From Linderina pennispora (Eukaryota; Kickxellomycota; Kickxellomycetes; Kickxellales; Kickxellaceae), in NCBI RefSeq assembly GCF_002104995.1, contig NW_024468254.1:620001-684000 (forward strand): a stretch of 64,000 nt of DNA. Reading direction: 5' to 3'. Below the pieces are notes generated by a model. It was not told the DNA's origin, ran no database searches, and was given only the letters and a program-made list of their open reading frames with translations. Shown piece after piece: positions 42,358 through 52,754 of this stretch. Numbering within the stretch: position 1 is the first letter of the stretch; each line of letters opens with the position of its first letter. Position numbers and translations under genes: made by a program.

Positions 42358-44616
42358 ATGATTAGAGATACACCGCGCCGCATAACAAACATCCACCGCA
42401 ACGTGACGGTGACCCCGTTTCTGAACAAGCTATACAACATGGTGGACGATGTAGCCAGCGACGATCTCATCCGCTGGTCCGACGATGGCAATTCATTTAT
42501 TGTTGCGCAGCACGAAGACTTTGCTAAGCAGGTACTGCCGCGGTTCTTCAAGCACAACAACTTCTCGAGCTTTGTCAGGCAGCTCAATATGTACGGGTTC
42601 CACAAGGTACCCCATTTGCAGCAGGGTGGGCTGCTGGCGGACAGCCCGGATGCGGAGAGCTGGGAGTTTAGCAACGAGAATTTCCAGCGCGGACAGCCGG
42701 ACCTGCTGCATTTCATCCGACGCAAAAAGGGCAGCAGGGACAGCGAGCATGCAGAGTCAGCACAGGCCGATCCAGAGCGGACTGCAGAGGCCGAGGAGAA
42801 AGACGAAGTAGTGGCGCCAGTCAGCAGCACCAGTGGGTCAGCGAGTGCTGCAAGGAGCACAGCCTCAGTACACGCGATTCCAAGCCGCCAGCGTGCATCG
42901 CGAGCACCGCCAGTCAACTTGGCCAAAATTCTGAAGGAGATACAAGTCATTCGCGACCACCAAATGACCATCAGCACGGACATTAAGCATCTGCAGGAAG
43001 ACAACCAGGCCCTGTGGATGGAGGCAGCAGCGACGCAGGAGCGCTACAAACAGCACCAGGAGACCATTGACAAGATCCTGCGCTTCCTGGCGACCGTGTT
43101 CAAGGCCGACTCGCAGCACCTGGAGCTTCAAACAGGCATGCGTCGTCTGCTGCCGAATCCAGGCAACAGTAAAGCAGCAGGTTTTTCGCACACGTCCGAC
43201 TTTACAGACATGCTGGACTCTGATCTGCAGCAGGCGCAGCGTGGGCAACAGGAGCCACCGCATAAGCGCATGAGAGCTGATAGCACCGCATCGCGGACAG
43301 GCAGGATCTACGAGGTCGGCTCTACCCCACCGTCGCCAGCTGAGCGTGTGGCTCAGCGCAGAACGTCAAAGGAAGGAACGCCGCGGCAGCAGACGCCTGA
43401 ATCCGGCTCAGTGGCGCCAACGACTGCCCGAAAAGTGGCCAACCCACGGGCTACTTTCGGTCCACCACGCCCGCCGAGCTCGTCATCGGTGAATGCGATA
43501 GCGAATAACGCGCTTGTGCCGGTGTCGCAAAACAGCAACGCGTACCAGCGGATGAAGGCCAACACAAAGTCGATCGAGCAGCTGCAGCGGGAGGTCGACA
43601 TGCTGGGTCATAGCTTGACCTCGCTGACGCAGCACCTCATTTCGGCAGCCGATGCGCAGCAGGCAGCGGCCGCTATTCCTCGGCAACCGGTAGCGAATAC
43701 TGCCAGCTCAGTCCAGCCCATTGGCTCAGCAGGCAGCTTTGTGCCGTCGGCAGCCACGGCGAATGCAGCGGGCCAGGGCGTGTCCCATGGGTCACTGGAT
43801 GATACGCTGGCACAGTCGCTGCTGACACCCGAGGTTCTGAGTACGCTGGCGTCGACGCTTGCTGGTAATAGCGGCTCGTCGCTGCTTGCTGCCAGTGCTG
43901 CCCACCCCAATGTCGCCAGTGCCTTCAGCCCGCAGACGGCTGCAGCGGCAGCAAGCGGGTACCTGCAAACTGCCCCGCTTGGCCAAACTGTAAGCACCGC
44001 CAGCACCTTTTCGAGCGCACCATCGCTTGATGGCCTGGATCCGAACCTGCTGTCGTCGGTTGCCAAGGCAGAGTATTCCCCTGACCAGCTGGCCGCTCTG
44101 CAGCGACTGTTTGCAGTGATCAACGGCGGCGGAAACACTGTGCCCTTACTCACTGCGGGCACTGGCGACAACAGTACCGTCGGCAGCGGGATTGTTAATG
44201 TGCCGACCCCTGACATCAACGCTGGCAGCACACCATTCCTGGACTTTGTCGACCCAAACGCAGCCGACAACTCTGCGCCGGAAACCAGTGCCTATGCAGC
44301 CACTGGTAGCACGGCTGCGCAGCCACCGGCCATGGACGACGAGTACACCAAGCTGCTGCTCAATGCGCTGGAGAATGCGACGGGTGTGTCGGCAATAGAT
44401 GGAGCGCTGCACGAAGACGCATCGGCTATCGACCCATCAATGGCAGACTTTTTCAGCTCCATTGTGACTAGCGGCGCAGCAGCGACATCGCCAGACATCG
44501 CAGCTGCCACTGCTGGGCTGGCGCTGCCCCAAAAGGTTGCTGGCAGCAGTATCACCGCTGCACCGATTTCGAAGGAACCCACCACGTCTGCCGGTGCTCC
44601 TGAGGCGAACGTTTAG
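42358..44616 (+). CDS. HSF1: Heat shock transcription factor
   Basis: HSF trimers bind inverted GAA repeats upstream of chaperone genes. The 752-residue protein has a winged-helix DNA-binding domain at about 19-125: [27 protein letters not shown], the recognition helix [16 protein letters not shown], and [25 protein letters not shown] leucine/isoleucine-rich HR-A/B coiled coil follows (about 187-255, [26 protein letters not shown]). The rest is Ala/Ser/Thr-rich with a second hydrophobic heptad region (about 405-435) and acidic activating segments. The ATG at 42358 is the first in frame; upstream codons include only TTG. It is intronless. Confidence 0.93.
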   Translation: MIRDTPRRITNIHRNVTVTPFLNKLYNMVDDVASDDLIRWSDDGNSFIVAQHEDFAKQVLPRFFKHNNFSSFVRQLNMYGFHKVPHLQQGGLLADSPDAESWEFSNENFQRGQPDLLHFIRRKKGSRDSEHAESAQADPERTAEAEEKDEVVAPVSSTSGSASAARSTASVHAIPSRQRASRAPPVNLAKILKEIQVIRDHQMTISTDIKHLQEDNQALWMEAAATQERYKQHQETIDKILRFLATVFKADSQHLELQTGMRRLLPNPGNSKAAGFSHTSDFTDMLDSDLQQAQRGQQEPPHKRMRADSTASRTGRIYEVGSTPPSPAERVAQRRTSKEGTPRQQTPESGSVAPTTARKVANPRATFGPPRPPSSSSVNAIANNALVPVSQNSNAYQRMKANTKSIEQLQREVDMLGHSLTSLTQHLISAADAQQAAAAIPRQPVANTASSVQPIGSAGSFVPSAATANAAGQGVSHGSLDDTLAQSLLTPEVLSTLASTLAGNSGSSLLAASAAHPNVASAFSPQTAAAAASGYLQTAPLGQTVSTASTFSSAPSLDGLDPNLLSSVAKAEYSPDQLAALQRLFAVINGGGNTVPLLTAGTGDNSTVGSGIVNVPTPDINAGSTPFLDFVDPNAADNSAPETSAYAATGSTAAQPPAMDDEYTKLLLNALENATGVSAIDGALHEDASAIDPSMADFFSSIVTSGAAATSPDIAAATAGLALPQKVAGSSITAAPISKEPTTSAGAPEANV

Positions 44617-46346
44617 CGATTTCGACAGTGAATCTAGTAGAAAAATAGCATTTTTGTAGATAATTCGAGTGCGTAGAACCGCCGTGTGAGTAACCGTCAG
44701 CTACTAGAACACTAGCCATCCGGTAGTTGGGTGCACCAGCTAAACCCAACATGCGGTCCGAGGAAGAGACAGGAATTCACCTGTGACCTTGTACACAGCT
44801 GGCACGAGAAGTAGCAGGCCTAGATACGAAGAGGCCTCGAAACTTGCATCTACAGAAGAAACCTAAAACTGAACTACGTGCCAAACAATCAACTGCATCA
44901 TAGGCTTGTGAGGCTGCTTTGTTCACTCTTTCCAACTGCAGCACAGCGGCTGAGACGAGCATTCTCTTTTCATTCCTCTTCAGCTTTCAAAATGGAAATA
45001 TTCTTATCTACTCCAAGAGTAACACAACATTTCTAGCCCTCTTTCTCCAGCAGCCTGGCCCATGGTGGCGTCAGAGGGAGCCGGTGCTCAGAGGTTAAAA
45101 TGAAAATTACATTGTCCCTCACAGTATGACAAAAAAAAAACAAGAGAAATAGCAAGTACATCCAAACAGATATCGACCTGAGCACTGGAGTTGGCTACGT
45201 GCTAACAAGATCATAACCGCCATTTATCTGTAGATGCCCCAGCGAGTTCCTCAAGCGTCGCCAGGCACCACGATTATATCTCCCGTCAAGCTCACAGCAA
45301 AGAATTCGACCGTACATTCGAACAAGGTGATTTCGCCAAGTGACCTCGAGACGGAAAGGGATAAGGTGGCATCCCTTGAAGTCAGCAAGTGTCTTCTTGA
45401 CGGCGTCCACACTGTTTTAATGTCCCCAAGCCTTGCGCCAAAGATAAGGCTGAGATGGCTGCCGGATGCATCAGGCTAGGCAGAGCAGAAAATGTACCCG
45501 TCCATTCAGCAGTTCTCGCTACTCGTAACCAAGAATGAGGACAGTTTTGTCCGCGCGCAAGCAGGAAGCAAGGTAAATTGCCACGCAGTACATCGTTGGC
45601 ACACCCTGCCGTATCAAATATACGACTGCGCACCTGTCGGGAAGGACGATGGCTGGCGGCTGGATATCGGACTGGCCACCCACGAACTTACCCACAAGAA
45701 CAAGGTCGTGGCACTGGTAAAAGATCCTGTCGACTACAGCGACATGCCCTCTGTGCTCAGAGCAAAGCCTGGCGTATGCGTAGCTGCCCCTGTATAGCTG
45801 CAACACATAAAAACCAGCACTAGCACTGCTTCCTCTGGGATTCAACTATCTGCGACACTGAAATGCGCGTATGCCTGTTATCAAACGACAGAGTATAACA
45901 ATCTTCATACAAGATGCCTATATTGGATATTTGAAGAACGCAGTATAAAGCCTCAAAACAAAAGCGAAGGAGAAAAGTCCAGAACTATCGCCGTAGTTCT
46001 TTTTATGCCGCCCTGCGTGCTCTGGCATATGCTTCTGGTACATAACGGCAAATACCAAGAGCTAGCGGGAGCTCAAAAGCGTTGGCAATCGATGCATCAT
46101 AGACAGAGAGAAGACAACCGTAAAAATCAAAGCCAAAGACTTGGTGTTTTGCGGTTAAGATCTAATGGCCACTGGGACCGCTGGCAACAACAATATAACA
46201 CATTGAAAAGTATTTATAAATGCTGGAGAGACCAATACTCACTATCAAATGGTGTACATTTCCAAGAATGCATTGTGATCACTTTGGAGACGAATGTAAA
46301 CGTCGAAATGCCATATATTCAAGAGGCACAGTTTGATGGTTAAAAT
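44617..46346. other. Gene-poor stretch, 1.7 kb
   Basis: No gene is recognised. A plus-strand frame spans 45234-45797 with a single TAG at 45477-45479; the part after the stop (45492-45797, 101 codons) looks protein-like but has no domain I recognise. Competing minus-strand frames overlap it. An oligo(A) tract lies near 45127. Confidence 0.45.
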
Positions 46347-47588
46347 TTACAGAGTGGATGGTGCCTTCTTGCGTTCGTGGGCGCGGACATGCTGGATCAT
46401 GTTGTCCTTCCGTGCAAATGTCTTTTTGCAGGTCGGACAGGAGAATGGGCGCTCATTCGTATGCACCATATGGTGGCGCTTGACGTGCTCGAGGCGGCCA
46501 AATCGAGCATTGCACAACGAGCACATGAACGGCTTCGCTGGGTCGCCGCCGACAATGGTTGTGGACGCTGTTGTAACCATTGGCTCCTGCGTCGACCCCT
46601 GCACAGTGACCACTGAGGTCTCGACTCGATGTGTAGCTGCAGGGCTGCTTTGAGAGGATGTAGGCGATGGCGAAGAAAAATGGGCAATGGATGGCAGATG
46701 CACAGACTGGCCTGGTGTCGAGGGACGGACAGTTTCGGTGCGTGACGAGGCGTAAGCCAGCAACTCCAGTGGCGGCAGGCTGGGAGTGGCAGACGGCTGC
46801 TGCTGCTGCTGCTGCCGACTTGCTGTGTGTGATGCGGAAGATTGTGGAGATGGCTGGCTTGCCGATTGCCCATCAGCAGCCCAGGGGGTGGCATCACTGG
46901 CAGTAGTGATCGCGCCATTGTTGCTTGTGTGCTTACTAATTGTTACCCCGCCACTGTGCGTTTCGTGCTCTGCCTCGTTATTGAGCAGGCTGAAGATGCT
47001 CGACGGCCGGGGCTCTGGCGACGACCTCGGCGTGTTGCCTACTGAGCTCTGCACAGACTCGCTACTGTACCGGCTCCGCTTCCCCGAGCTGCCCTCGGAG
47101 GCCGACTCCGAGGTTTCGTGCTTTTTACAGTGGGTTATGTAATTATCACGCCGACTGAATCGCTTTCCGCACCCACCTGCCGTACACTTGAAGGGCCGGA
47201 TTTGCGTGTGGGTCAGCATATGCCGCTTCAGGTGCTCAGGTCTCTTGAACGAAGCAGCGCAGCTTTGCATACCGCACCGGTAGTTGCGTGCACCCGGGCT
47301 GCTCGTGTACCGGCTGCTGCTGTCGGCCTTGCGCCCTGGCCGCTGCTTTTGGCATACGGGTACCAGCGTTATTGACGCCGCCATGCCTTTAACAGGCACA
47401 CTGTAGAATTTGCTATTAGCGGTGGACATTTCTGGGGTTGGTGGGCTGCTGACCCTAGGCACATGTGGTGGTGCTGAAAGCGCTGGCAGCACATTCGGTG
47501 GAACAGGGTGCTGCTGCTGTGGTGGCGGTGAGGTACCGAGCATTGTGCGATCGCTGAGCACCAGCAGCTCCTTGACAGATGGGAGCAT
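46347..47588 (-). CDS. C2H2 zinc-finger transcription factor with two finger pairs of Msn2-type specificity
   Basis: The 413-residue protein has two separated C2H2 pairs. Pair 1 is at about 105-160 (helices RPEHLKR and RRDNYIT) and pair 2 at about 355-405 (RLEHVKR and RKDNMIQ). A Ser/Pro/Gln-rich linker joins them. In pair 2 the residues at helix positions -1, 3 and 6 are R-H-R and R-N-Q, the same as in yeast Msn2/Msn4, which read AGGGG (STRE). Pair 1 differs at one position (R-N-T). The N-terminus (LPSVKELL) resembles a short docking or activation helix of fungal C2H2 regulators. Seven AGGGG/CCCCT sites lie 70-195 bp upstream. The ATG at 47588 is the first in frame. It is likely a stress- or nutrient-responsive regulator; the exact orthologue is unclear. 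Confidence 0.85.
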   Translation of the reverse strand: MLPSVKELLVLSDRTMLGTSPPPQQQHPVPPNVLPALSAPPHVPRVSSPPTPEMSTANSKFYSVPVKGMAASITLVPVCQKQRPGRKADSSSRYTSSPGARNYRCGMQSCAASFKRPEHLKRHMLTHTQIRPFKCTAGGCGKRFSRRDNYITHCKKHETSESASEGSSGKRSRYSSESVQSSVGNTPRSSPEPRPSSIFSLLNNEAEHETHSGGVTISKHTSNNGAITTASDATPWAADGQSASQPSPQSSASHTASRQQQQQQPSATPSLPPLELLAYASSRTETVRPSTPGQSVHLPSIAHFSSPSPTSSQSSPAATHRVETSVVTVQGSTQEPMVTTASTTIVGGDPAKPFMCSLCNARFGRLEHVKRHHMVHTNERPFSCPTCKKTFARKDNMIQHVRAHERKKAPSTL

Positions 47589-48617
47589 GTCTATCAATAA
47601 CTAAAAGAATAGGGAAGAGATGCGCAAGTATTCTAAGGAAATTAGGAGCCAAAAAATAGGGGTTAGCTCGGAGCGGACGCCCCTGGAGAGGGGGTGAGGC
47701 TTTATACCTGGCATGTCTGGCTTTGGTCCCCCCCTTTTTTCAGGCTGCGAAAGGGGAAAAAATTATTTGCCCCTCATCAGGGGCAAAAAGAAGGCAGAAA
47801 ATTATCCAGTCGCATCACTCAGCGATGGCGTGCTCGACGCATGAAAGCGCCCAATTATTTTGTTGGAGATCAATGAGGAATGGTGACATTTGGGCTGGTG
47901 ATACCGTCTCCTTCACGTATCACTTTCACACGCCTAGCGCGTGCTGTCCAGGAACCGGGGTGCTAGACTTGGCCTACAGCCCGCCGAACATCGTACGATA
48001 GCATGCTGGGATCTATAGATCTTTGGGCAACACAGCTGGTGTATCACAACAGCTGTAACATTGTCTGGGGCCAAGCCCCTCCCCACTCGCAATAAAGAGC
48101 CCCGAAGGCGTTGTGAAAATGGAGGTGGGAGCCATGCATGTCTTGTGCGATCACTGCATTTGCTCACACCTTTTTTTGGTCAGCCAGATGGTGTGCTTTC
48201 CCACCAATCCACCACTAGCGCTTGTCTTTGTAAGCCTCCTCCGGCATCTGCCTGGATGGGCCTATGAAGTGCACCAGGAATGCGATTTCGCGAGCCACGC
48301 AGGAAGGCTCATAAAACATCGAAGAGCCGGGATATCGCTGGTATTATTCCCCGCCCGCATCGTCGCCCAGATACATATTGCGTGCTGGCAGTGCTGCATG
48401 TGGGGTCGCCCTTGCCTTGCTGCAATTAAAGATGGGCTGTGGGATAAGGATGGTGCGTTTTCCGATGGTGCTTGCATCATCCAGATCAGCTCCTACTTGT
48501 CCAGGCTATTCCGCACAGGATCGCCCTGCCTAATCGCCTCACGGCTAACTCGCTCTAATGAGGCTATGATCCCCGCTATTGCATATTTTCAGAATTGTAA
48601 CCTTGACATATCTATTA
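47589..48617. other. Promoter of the C2H2 gene and non-coding stretch
   Basis: The left 200 bp holds the STRE cluster. The remaining 800 bp has only domain-free short frames (for example 48113-48733 on +). Confidence 0.5.
47658..47783. promoter_or_regulatory. Cluster of seven STRE-type elements (AGGGG/CCCCT)
   Basis: Sites at 47658, 47680, 47689, 47731, 47752, 47770 and 47779, upstream of the C2H2 regulator. About 0.25 would be expected by chance in this length at even base composition. Confidence 0.7.
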
Positions 48618-49139
48618 CTATGGCTCGACTTGCACGTTTAGAACCTTCGGTAGCTCGATTTGGTTGTTGGCGTCGAACGGCTCGGGCACAAGAACAAGCA
48701 CATTGGCGGTCCTGCGCAGTGGCTGGTAGCTGAACAGGTGCTGGCTGGCGTCAGGCGACTCTGACTTGACCAGGGGCTCCTGCACCAGCAGATGGCCAGA
48801 CGACTCGAGCCTGTCGACGTAAAAGGCGACCTGCAATGCGCCTATACAGAAGATAGCCTGCGCATTAGTAGCAAGGCTGGAGGTGCATTCGTGAGAGGTG
48901 TTTGTGTACCTACTATTTTTGTAAATGCTGGCAGCCGGATTTTTGTTCTCCCTGAGTTCAGCGGCCTTCTGCTTGAGTTTGGGCTTGACTGCCTGCAGCA
49001 GCTCTTGGAACAGGGCATCAGTGAACCATGCGACGTTAGCTTCCTGCAGGTAAATATGAACGGTCAAGTACGCTGTCTCCGAGAGTCTCAGAAATCGCTG
49101 CTGACGAGTGAATATCATTATTGGCTGTAATATACGCAT
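48618..49139 (-). CDS. Unrecognised small protein, two exons
   Basis: Exons 49139-48914 and 48841-48618, joined across a 72-nt intron (GTAGGT donor, CTACTAAT branch site, TGTATAG acceptor). This gives 149 residues in phase. The intron also happens to be stop-free in this frame. The product has an N-terminal helix-strand region (RFLRLSETAYLTVHIYLQEANVAWF), a helix with LFQELLQAVKPKLKQKAAEL, then beta-like SALQVAFYVDRL and LRRTANVLVLVP segments. The N-terminus is uncertain. An alternative first exon with ATG at about 49198 (MAAKT before GTATAA) spliced to CAG|CGATTT near 49100 would give a similar body. I do not recognise the family. The gene lies directly downstream of DIB1 on the same strand. 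Confidence 0.5.
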   Translation of the reverse strand: MRILQPIMIFTRQQRFLRLSETAYLTVHIYLQEANVAWFTDALFQELLQAVKPKLKQKAAELRENKNPAASIYKNSRYTNTSHECTSSLATNAQAIFCIGALQVAFYVDRLESSGHLLVQEPLVKSESPDASQHLFSYQPLRRTANVLVLVPEPFDANNQIELPKVLNVQVEP

Positions 49140-49228
49140 GACATGCTCTGCATTGCTCTACTCGTTTCCATTCAACAATTATACCGTTTTTGCAGCCATA
49201 TGGGCTATTATATATTTCTAAACGCACC

Positions 49229-49657
49229 TCAGTACTTGTATTTTGTGGAGTAGTCCTTGGGTGATACCACCAGACCCTTGCCCTTGTGTGCACCTCTGTA
49301 CACAACCTCGGCCAGGTCAATGAGCTCCTGCTCGTCCTCGATCGGCCAGTTGACCTTGTTGTTGTTGCCCGTACCCAGATCAATCATGATGTGCTTGTTT
49401 CGGTAAAAGAACATGAGTGTGCACGGGTCGTACAGCTCGTACATCGTGTTAAAGTCGGGGACCTCGGTGATGTCAACCAGATAGACGACAGCAAAGTTTT
49501 TGACCTTGTCCGCGATCCGGTACAGCGTCTCGTCCATGATCATGCACTGCTGGTCCCAGTCGTGGCCGAACCGGATCATCACGACCCGCTCTTCCTCAGA
49601 CAGGATTGCCTGGTCCACCTGCCAGCCGTTTGTCAAGTGCGGAATAAAATACGACAT
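49229..49657 (-). CDS. DIB1: U5 snRNP component Dib1/Dim1 (TXNL4A)
   Basis: A thioredoxin-fold spliceosomal protein of U4/U6.U5 tri-snRNP that blocks premature catalytic activation. The 142-residue length is identical to the human protein. Diagnostic segments include MSYFIPHLTNGWQVDQAI, RFGHDWDQQCMIMDE, YLVDITEVPDFNTMYELYDPCTLMFFYRNKHIMIDLGTGNNNKVNW, and the C-terminal GLVVSPKDYSTKYKY. There is no thioredoxin CxxC, as expected for the family. Start at ATG 49657. It is divergent from ADA2, with 211 bp between starts. Confidence 0.96.
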   Translation of the reverse strand: MSYFIPHLTNGWQVDQAILSEEERVVMIRFGHDWDQQCMIMDETLYRIADKVKNFAVVYLVDITEVPDFNTMYELYDPCTLMFFYRNKHIMIDLGTGNNNKVNWPIEDEQELIDLAEVVYRGAHKGKGLVVSPKDYSTKYKY

Positions 49658-49868
49658 GGTATACACAAGGTAGCTGAGGACCAAATATTTTCATGGGCTT
49701 GGACGTGGCCACCATGACTCTACCACAAGTCGACCCGTGAGAAGTGGATGTATGAATTTTGGGCAGGCCAGCTTTTTCTCTAGTCCCACGTTTAGCCCCC
49801 TTTTTGCCTTTCCTCAAACCCCTCTTTTCTACCATTGCTCATTTCGCGCTGCACCATTCTCCCACATA

Positions 49869-51588
49869 ATGCCAGAAGGAAGCACCAAGAGGAAGCAAGA
49901 CGCGATGGCTGTAGAAGAAGGTATGTGCTGAAGCAAGAGTAAAGAGGCGAAGCGAGAACTACATTGGAAATGCACTGATAATTTGCCTTTTTTTTGGACG
50001 TATAGCGGGCCAAATGTACCATTGCGACAACTGCCAGGTGAACGTGTCCGATAGCGTGCGTATCCGGTGCCACGAGTGCGAAAAGTTTGAAGAGTTTGAT
50101 CTCTGTGCGGCATGCTTTGCCAAGGGTATCGAGATAGGTCGACACAAGAAAACGCATTCATACCGTATCGTGGTAAGTACACACACACAGGCTCGGCGCG
50201 TACACACACCATTGCGTAGAGAGCTTGGCAGCTGATAGAGCAAGTGAGCACAGTAGACAAAGCACCGGTTCCCGATTTTCACCGAAGACTGGTCTGCGGA
50301 CGAAGAGCTGCTACTCATCGACGGACTGCGGCAGTTTGGCATGGGCAACTGGCGGGACGCGGCCGAGCACGTTGGCACCAAGACGAAGGAGGAGTGCGAG
50401 CAACATTACAAGGACGTCTACGTGGCCTCGGAAGACTGGCCCATGCCGGACATGAACAAGACGTTCAGCGTGAAGTTTGCGCGCACCGCGTTTGAGAAGC
50501 GGCTCAAGTCGAATCCGAACAAGAGCAAAGTGCTGTCGTCGCAGCCCAGCAACCACGAGATCATTGGGTACATGCCCGGGCGGCTGGAGTTTGAAACTGA
50601 GGTGGAGAATGAGGCCGAGCAGGTTGTTAAGGACATGGTGTTCAACGACGATGACTCGCCCGAGGAGGTGGAGCTGAAGCTTATCGTCCTTGCCATTTAC
50701 AACAGCCGCCTTGATCGGCGTGTCCGATACAAGAACTTCATATTCGATCGCGGTCTGCTCGAGTACCGCAAGACGCAGGCAGCTGAGAAGAAGCGGCCGA
50801 AAGACGAGCGCGATATCTTGAACAAAAGCAAGGTTCTTGCGAGGATGCAGACGCGCGAGGATTTCAATGAGTTATCGACGGGTCTTTTGAACGAGCAGAC
50901 GCTGCGACATCGCATTGCGCAGCTGCAGGAGTGGCGCCGCAATGGTATCACCACGCTCGAGGATGGATCGCAGTACGAGGTGGAGCGGTCGCAAAGGCTG
51001 TCGCGGCGCGCAAACACACTGCGCGACAGCGCACATCTGCTCGAGCGGCTGCATAGGATCGCGGCGGCTCGGGCTGTGCGGGAGTCGGGGCCTGAGCAGC
51101 ACAAGGCCGGCCATTATCACGGCGCGCGCAAGCCCAACCAGGCGTCACCCGACATCGAGAGCGCCGAGGGCGTGGAGCTGCTGACCAAGAGCGAGAAGGC
51201 CATGTGCCAGAAGCTCCAGGTGTTCCCCAGACCCTACCTGGTGGTCAAGGAGACGCTGCTGTCAGAGTATGCGCGACGGGGATCGCTGAAGAGGCGCCAG
51301 GCGCGGGAGCTCGTCAAGATCGATCCAGCGACAACCAACCGGATATACGACTTTTTTGTCGATAGCGGGTGGATCAAGACGCCGGAGCAGGCTGCTGAGG
51401 TGCTGGCTACTGCTGCACGTGCTGCCGCTGCCAAGCTCGCGCCTGTGGACACGGCCGCTACGGCTGCCTCTGCCGAGTCGGCAGAGCCTGCTGCAGCTGC
51501 TGCAACTGAGCCTGCAAGTGCAGCTGCTTCTGCTGCGCCTGCCATCAACGGCCTCGCTGCAGCGAGCACTGTAGCCAGCACTTCCTGA
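49869..51588 (+). CDS. ADA2: SAGA transcriptional adaptor Ada2
   Basis: Ada2 couples the Gcn5 acetyltransferase to chromatin in SAGA/ADA. Three exons: 49869-49920, 50006-50172 and 50257-51588, with introns of 85 and 84 nt (GTATGT...TATAG and GTAAGT...AGTAG), all in phase. The 516-residue protein has a ZZ zinc finger (about 20-70: YHCDNCQVNVSDSVRIRCHECEKFEEFDLCAACF). A SANT/Myb domain follows (about 80-130: IFTEDWSADEELLLIDGLRQFGMGNWRDAAEHV), then the EYMPGRLEFE-like segment IGYMPGRLEFE and a SWIRM domain (about 365-445). Beyond SWIRM it adds an unusual Ala-rich tail of about 65 residues that is absent from compact Ada2 proteins. Confidence 0.93.
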
Positions 51589-51641
51589 CTTCTACATAGT
51601 GCCCCCGAACCCGCTTTCCGTAACCTGCCAATGTATAACAA

Positions 51642-51662
51642 CACATCACATCACATCACATC
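51642..51662. repeat. ACATC microsatellite
   Basis: Four copies of CACAT/ACATC between the convergent ADA2 and RPS11 genes. Confidence 0.8.
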
Positions 51663-51778
51663 CCCAGCGTGCATGCTATAATGTTCAAGCGAGAGCCCAC
51701 ATAAAGACGCTCTTTTAGCTTCTTTGTATTCCAAAAGAAACGAGAAAAAAGACAATGTCAAGCAAACACGTTAGAAAT

Positions 51779-52754
51779 TTAGAACTTCTGGAACTGCTTC
51801 GAGCCCTTGACGACCTTCTTCTGGTGCTTGATCACGTTGAAGCGGACAGTCTTGGACAGGGGGCGGCACTGACCAACGGTAACGCTGTCACCGGCCTCGA
51901 CGCCGATGAAGGCGGGCGAGAGGTGAGCGGCCAGGTTCTTGTGGCGCTTCTCGTAACGCTGGTACTTGGGGATGAAGTGCAGGTAGTCACGGCGGATGAT
52001 GATGGTGCGCTTCATCTTGGTCGAGACAACAACACCGGACAGAATGCGGCCGCGGATGCTGACGTTGCCAGTGAACGGGCACTTCTTGTCGATGTAGGTA
52101 CCCTCGATGGCCTCAGTCGGGGTCTTGAAACCCAGACCGATGTCCTTGTACCAACGGTTGTTCTTCTTGCTAACGGTCTTGGCGTTAAGGAAGACAGCCT
52201 CCTGCTTCTGGAACGAACGCTCAGTCTACACAGAGTAGCATTTGAGAGTTAGTGTTTGGTGCTCGTTGGTGCTCGTTGGTGATCGAGTATGTCCAGAAAC
52301 ATGCTCTCTATGCCCACGTCCGGGGTCGCCACCAGCAGAGCCAACTGGGCGGCTAGATCGCTGGACCGTAAAGAGCAGACAGCCAGACAGGCGGCAGCGG
52401 CAGCGTCAGAGGGGCTGCTCCGTTTCGCGGAATTCAGGACCGAAGCCTTTGATTTCTCAAATCGGTCGAGCAGCTGAAAAATTTTCCACTAGCCGCTTTG
52501 AAAACGCCAGCGACGTTTGTCGACCCCAGCAGCTGCACACCAGTCCACAGCCACTCCCACTGCGCCTTCGCAGGGCAACCACTCGTGTCTGCCTGTTTGC
52601 TGCTCGCCAAAGGAAACTGCCCGCTCGCTGCTGCTTCTGCTCCCAGTCTGGTTCAAATTGGACCACGATCCGTAAGGCGACCCTCACATTCACGCTAAAT
52701 GGCGGCTCTACAACACTCATGAAACCAATTTGCAATACGCACCTGCTCGGACAT
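51779..52754 (-). CDS. RPS11: 40S ribosomal protein uS17 (S11)
   Basis: Exon 1 (52754-52743) encodes only MSEQ. A 517-nt intron (52742-52226, GTGCGT donor, TGTGTAG acceptor, phase 0) separates it from exon 2 (52225-51779). The 152-residue protein shows the uS17 features: [26 protein letters not shown], the [22 protein letters not shown] block, [43 protein letters not shown] and the [13 protein letters not shown] end. A tiny first exon followed by a long intron is common in fungal ribosomal protein genes. A TATATA element lies upstream near 52795. Confidence 0.95.

Noticed and set aside
48113-48733. 206-codon plus-strand frame
   Set aside because: Cys/His/Trp-rich, no domain; its last part overlaps the better-supported minus-strand two-exon gene.
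52645-52680. tRNA T-loop-like GGTTCAAATTGG
   Set aside because: No acceptor or D/anticodon stem could be paired around it; it lies inside the RPS11 intron.
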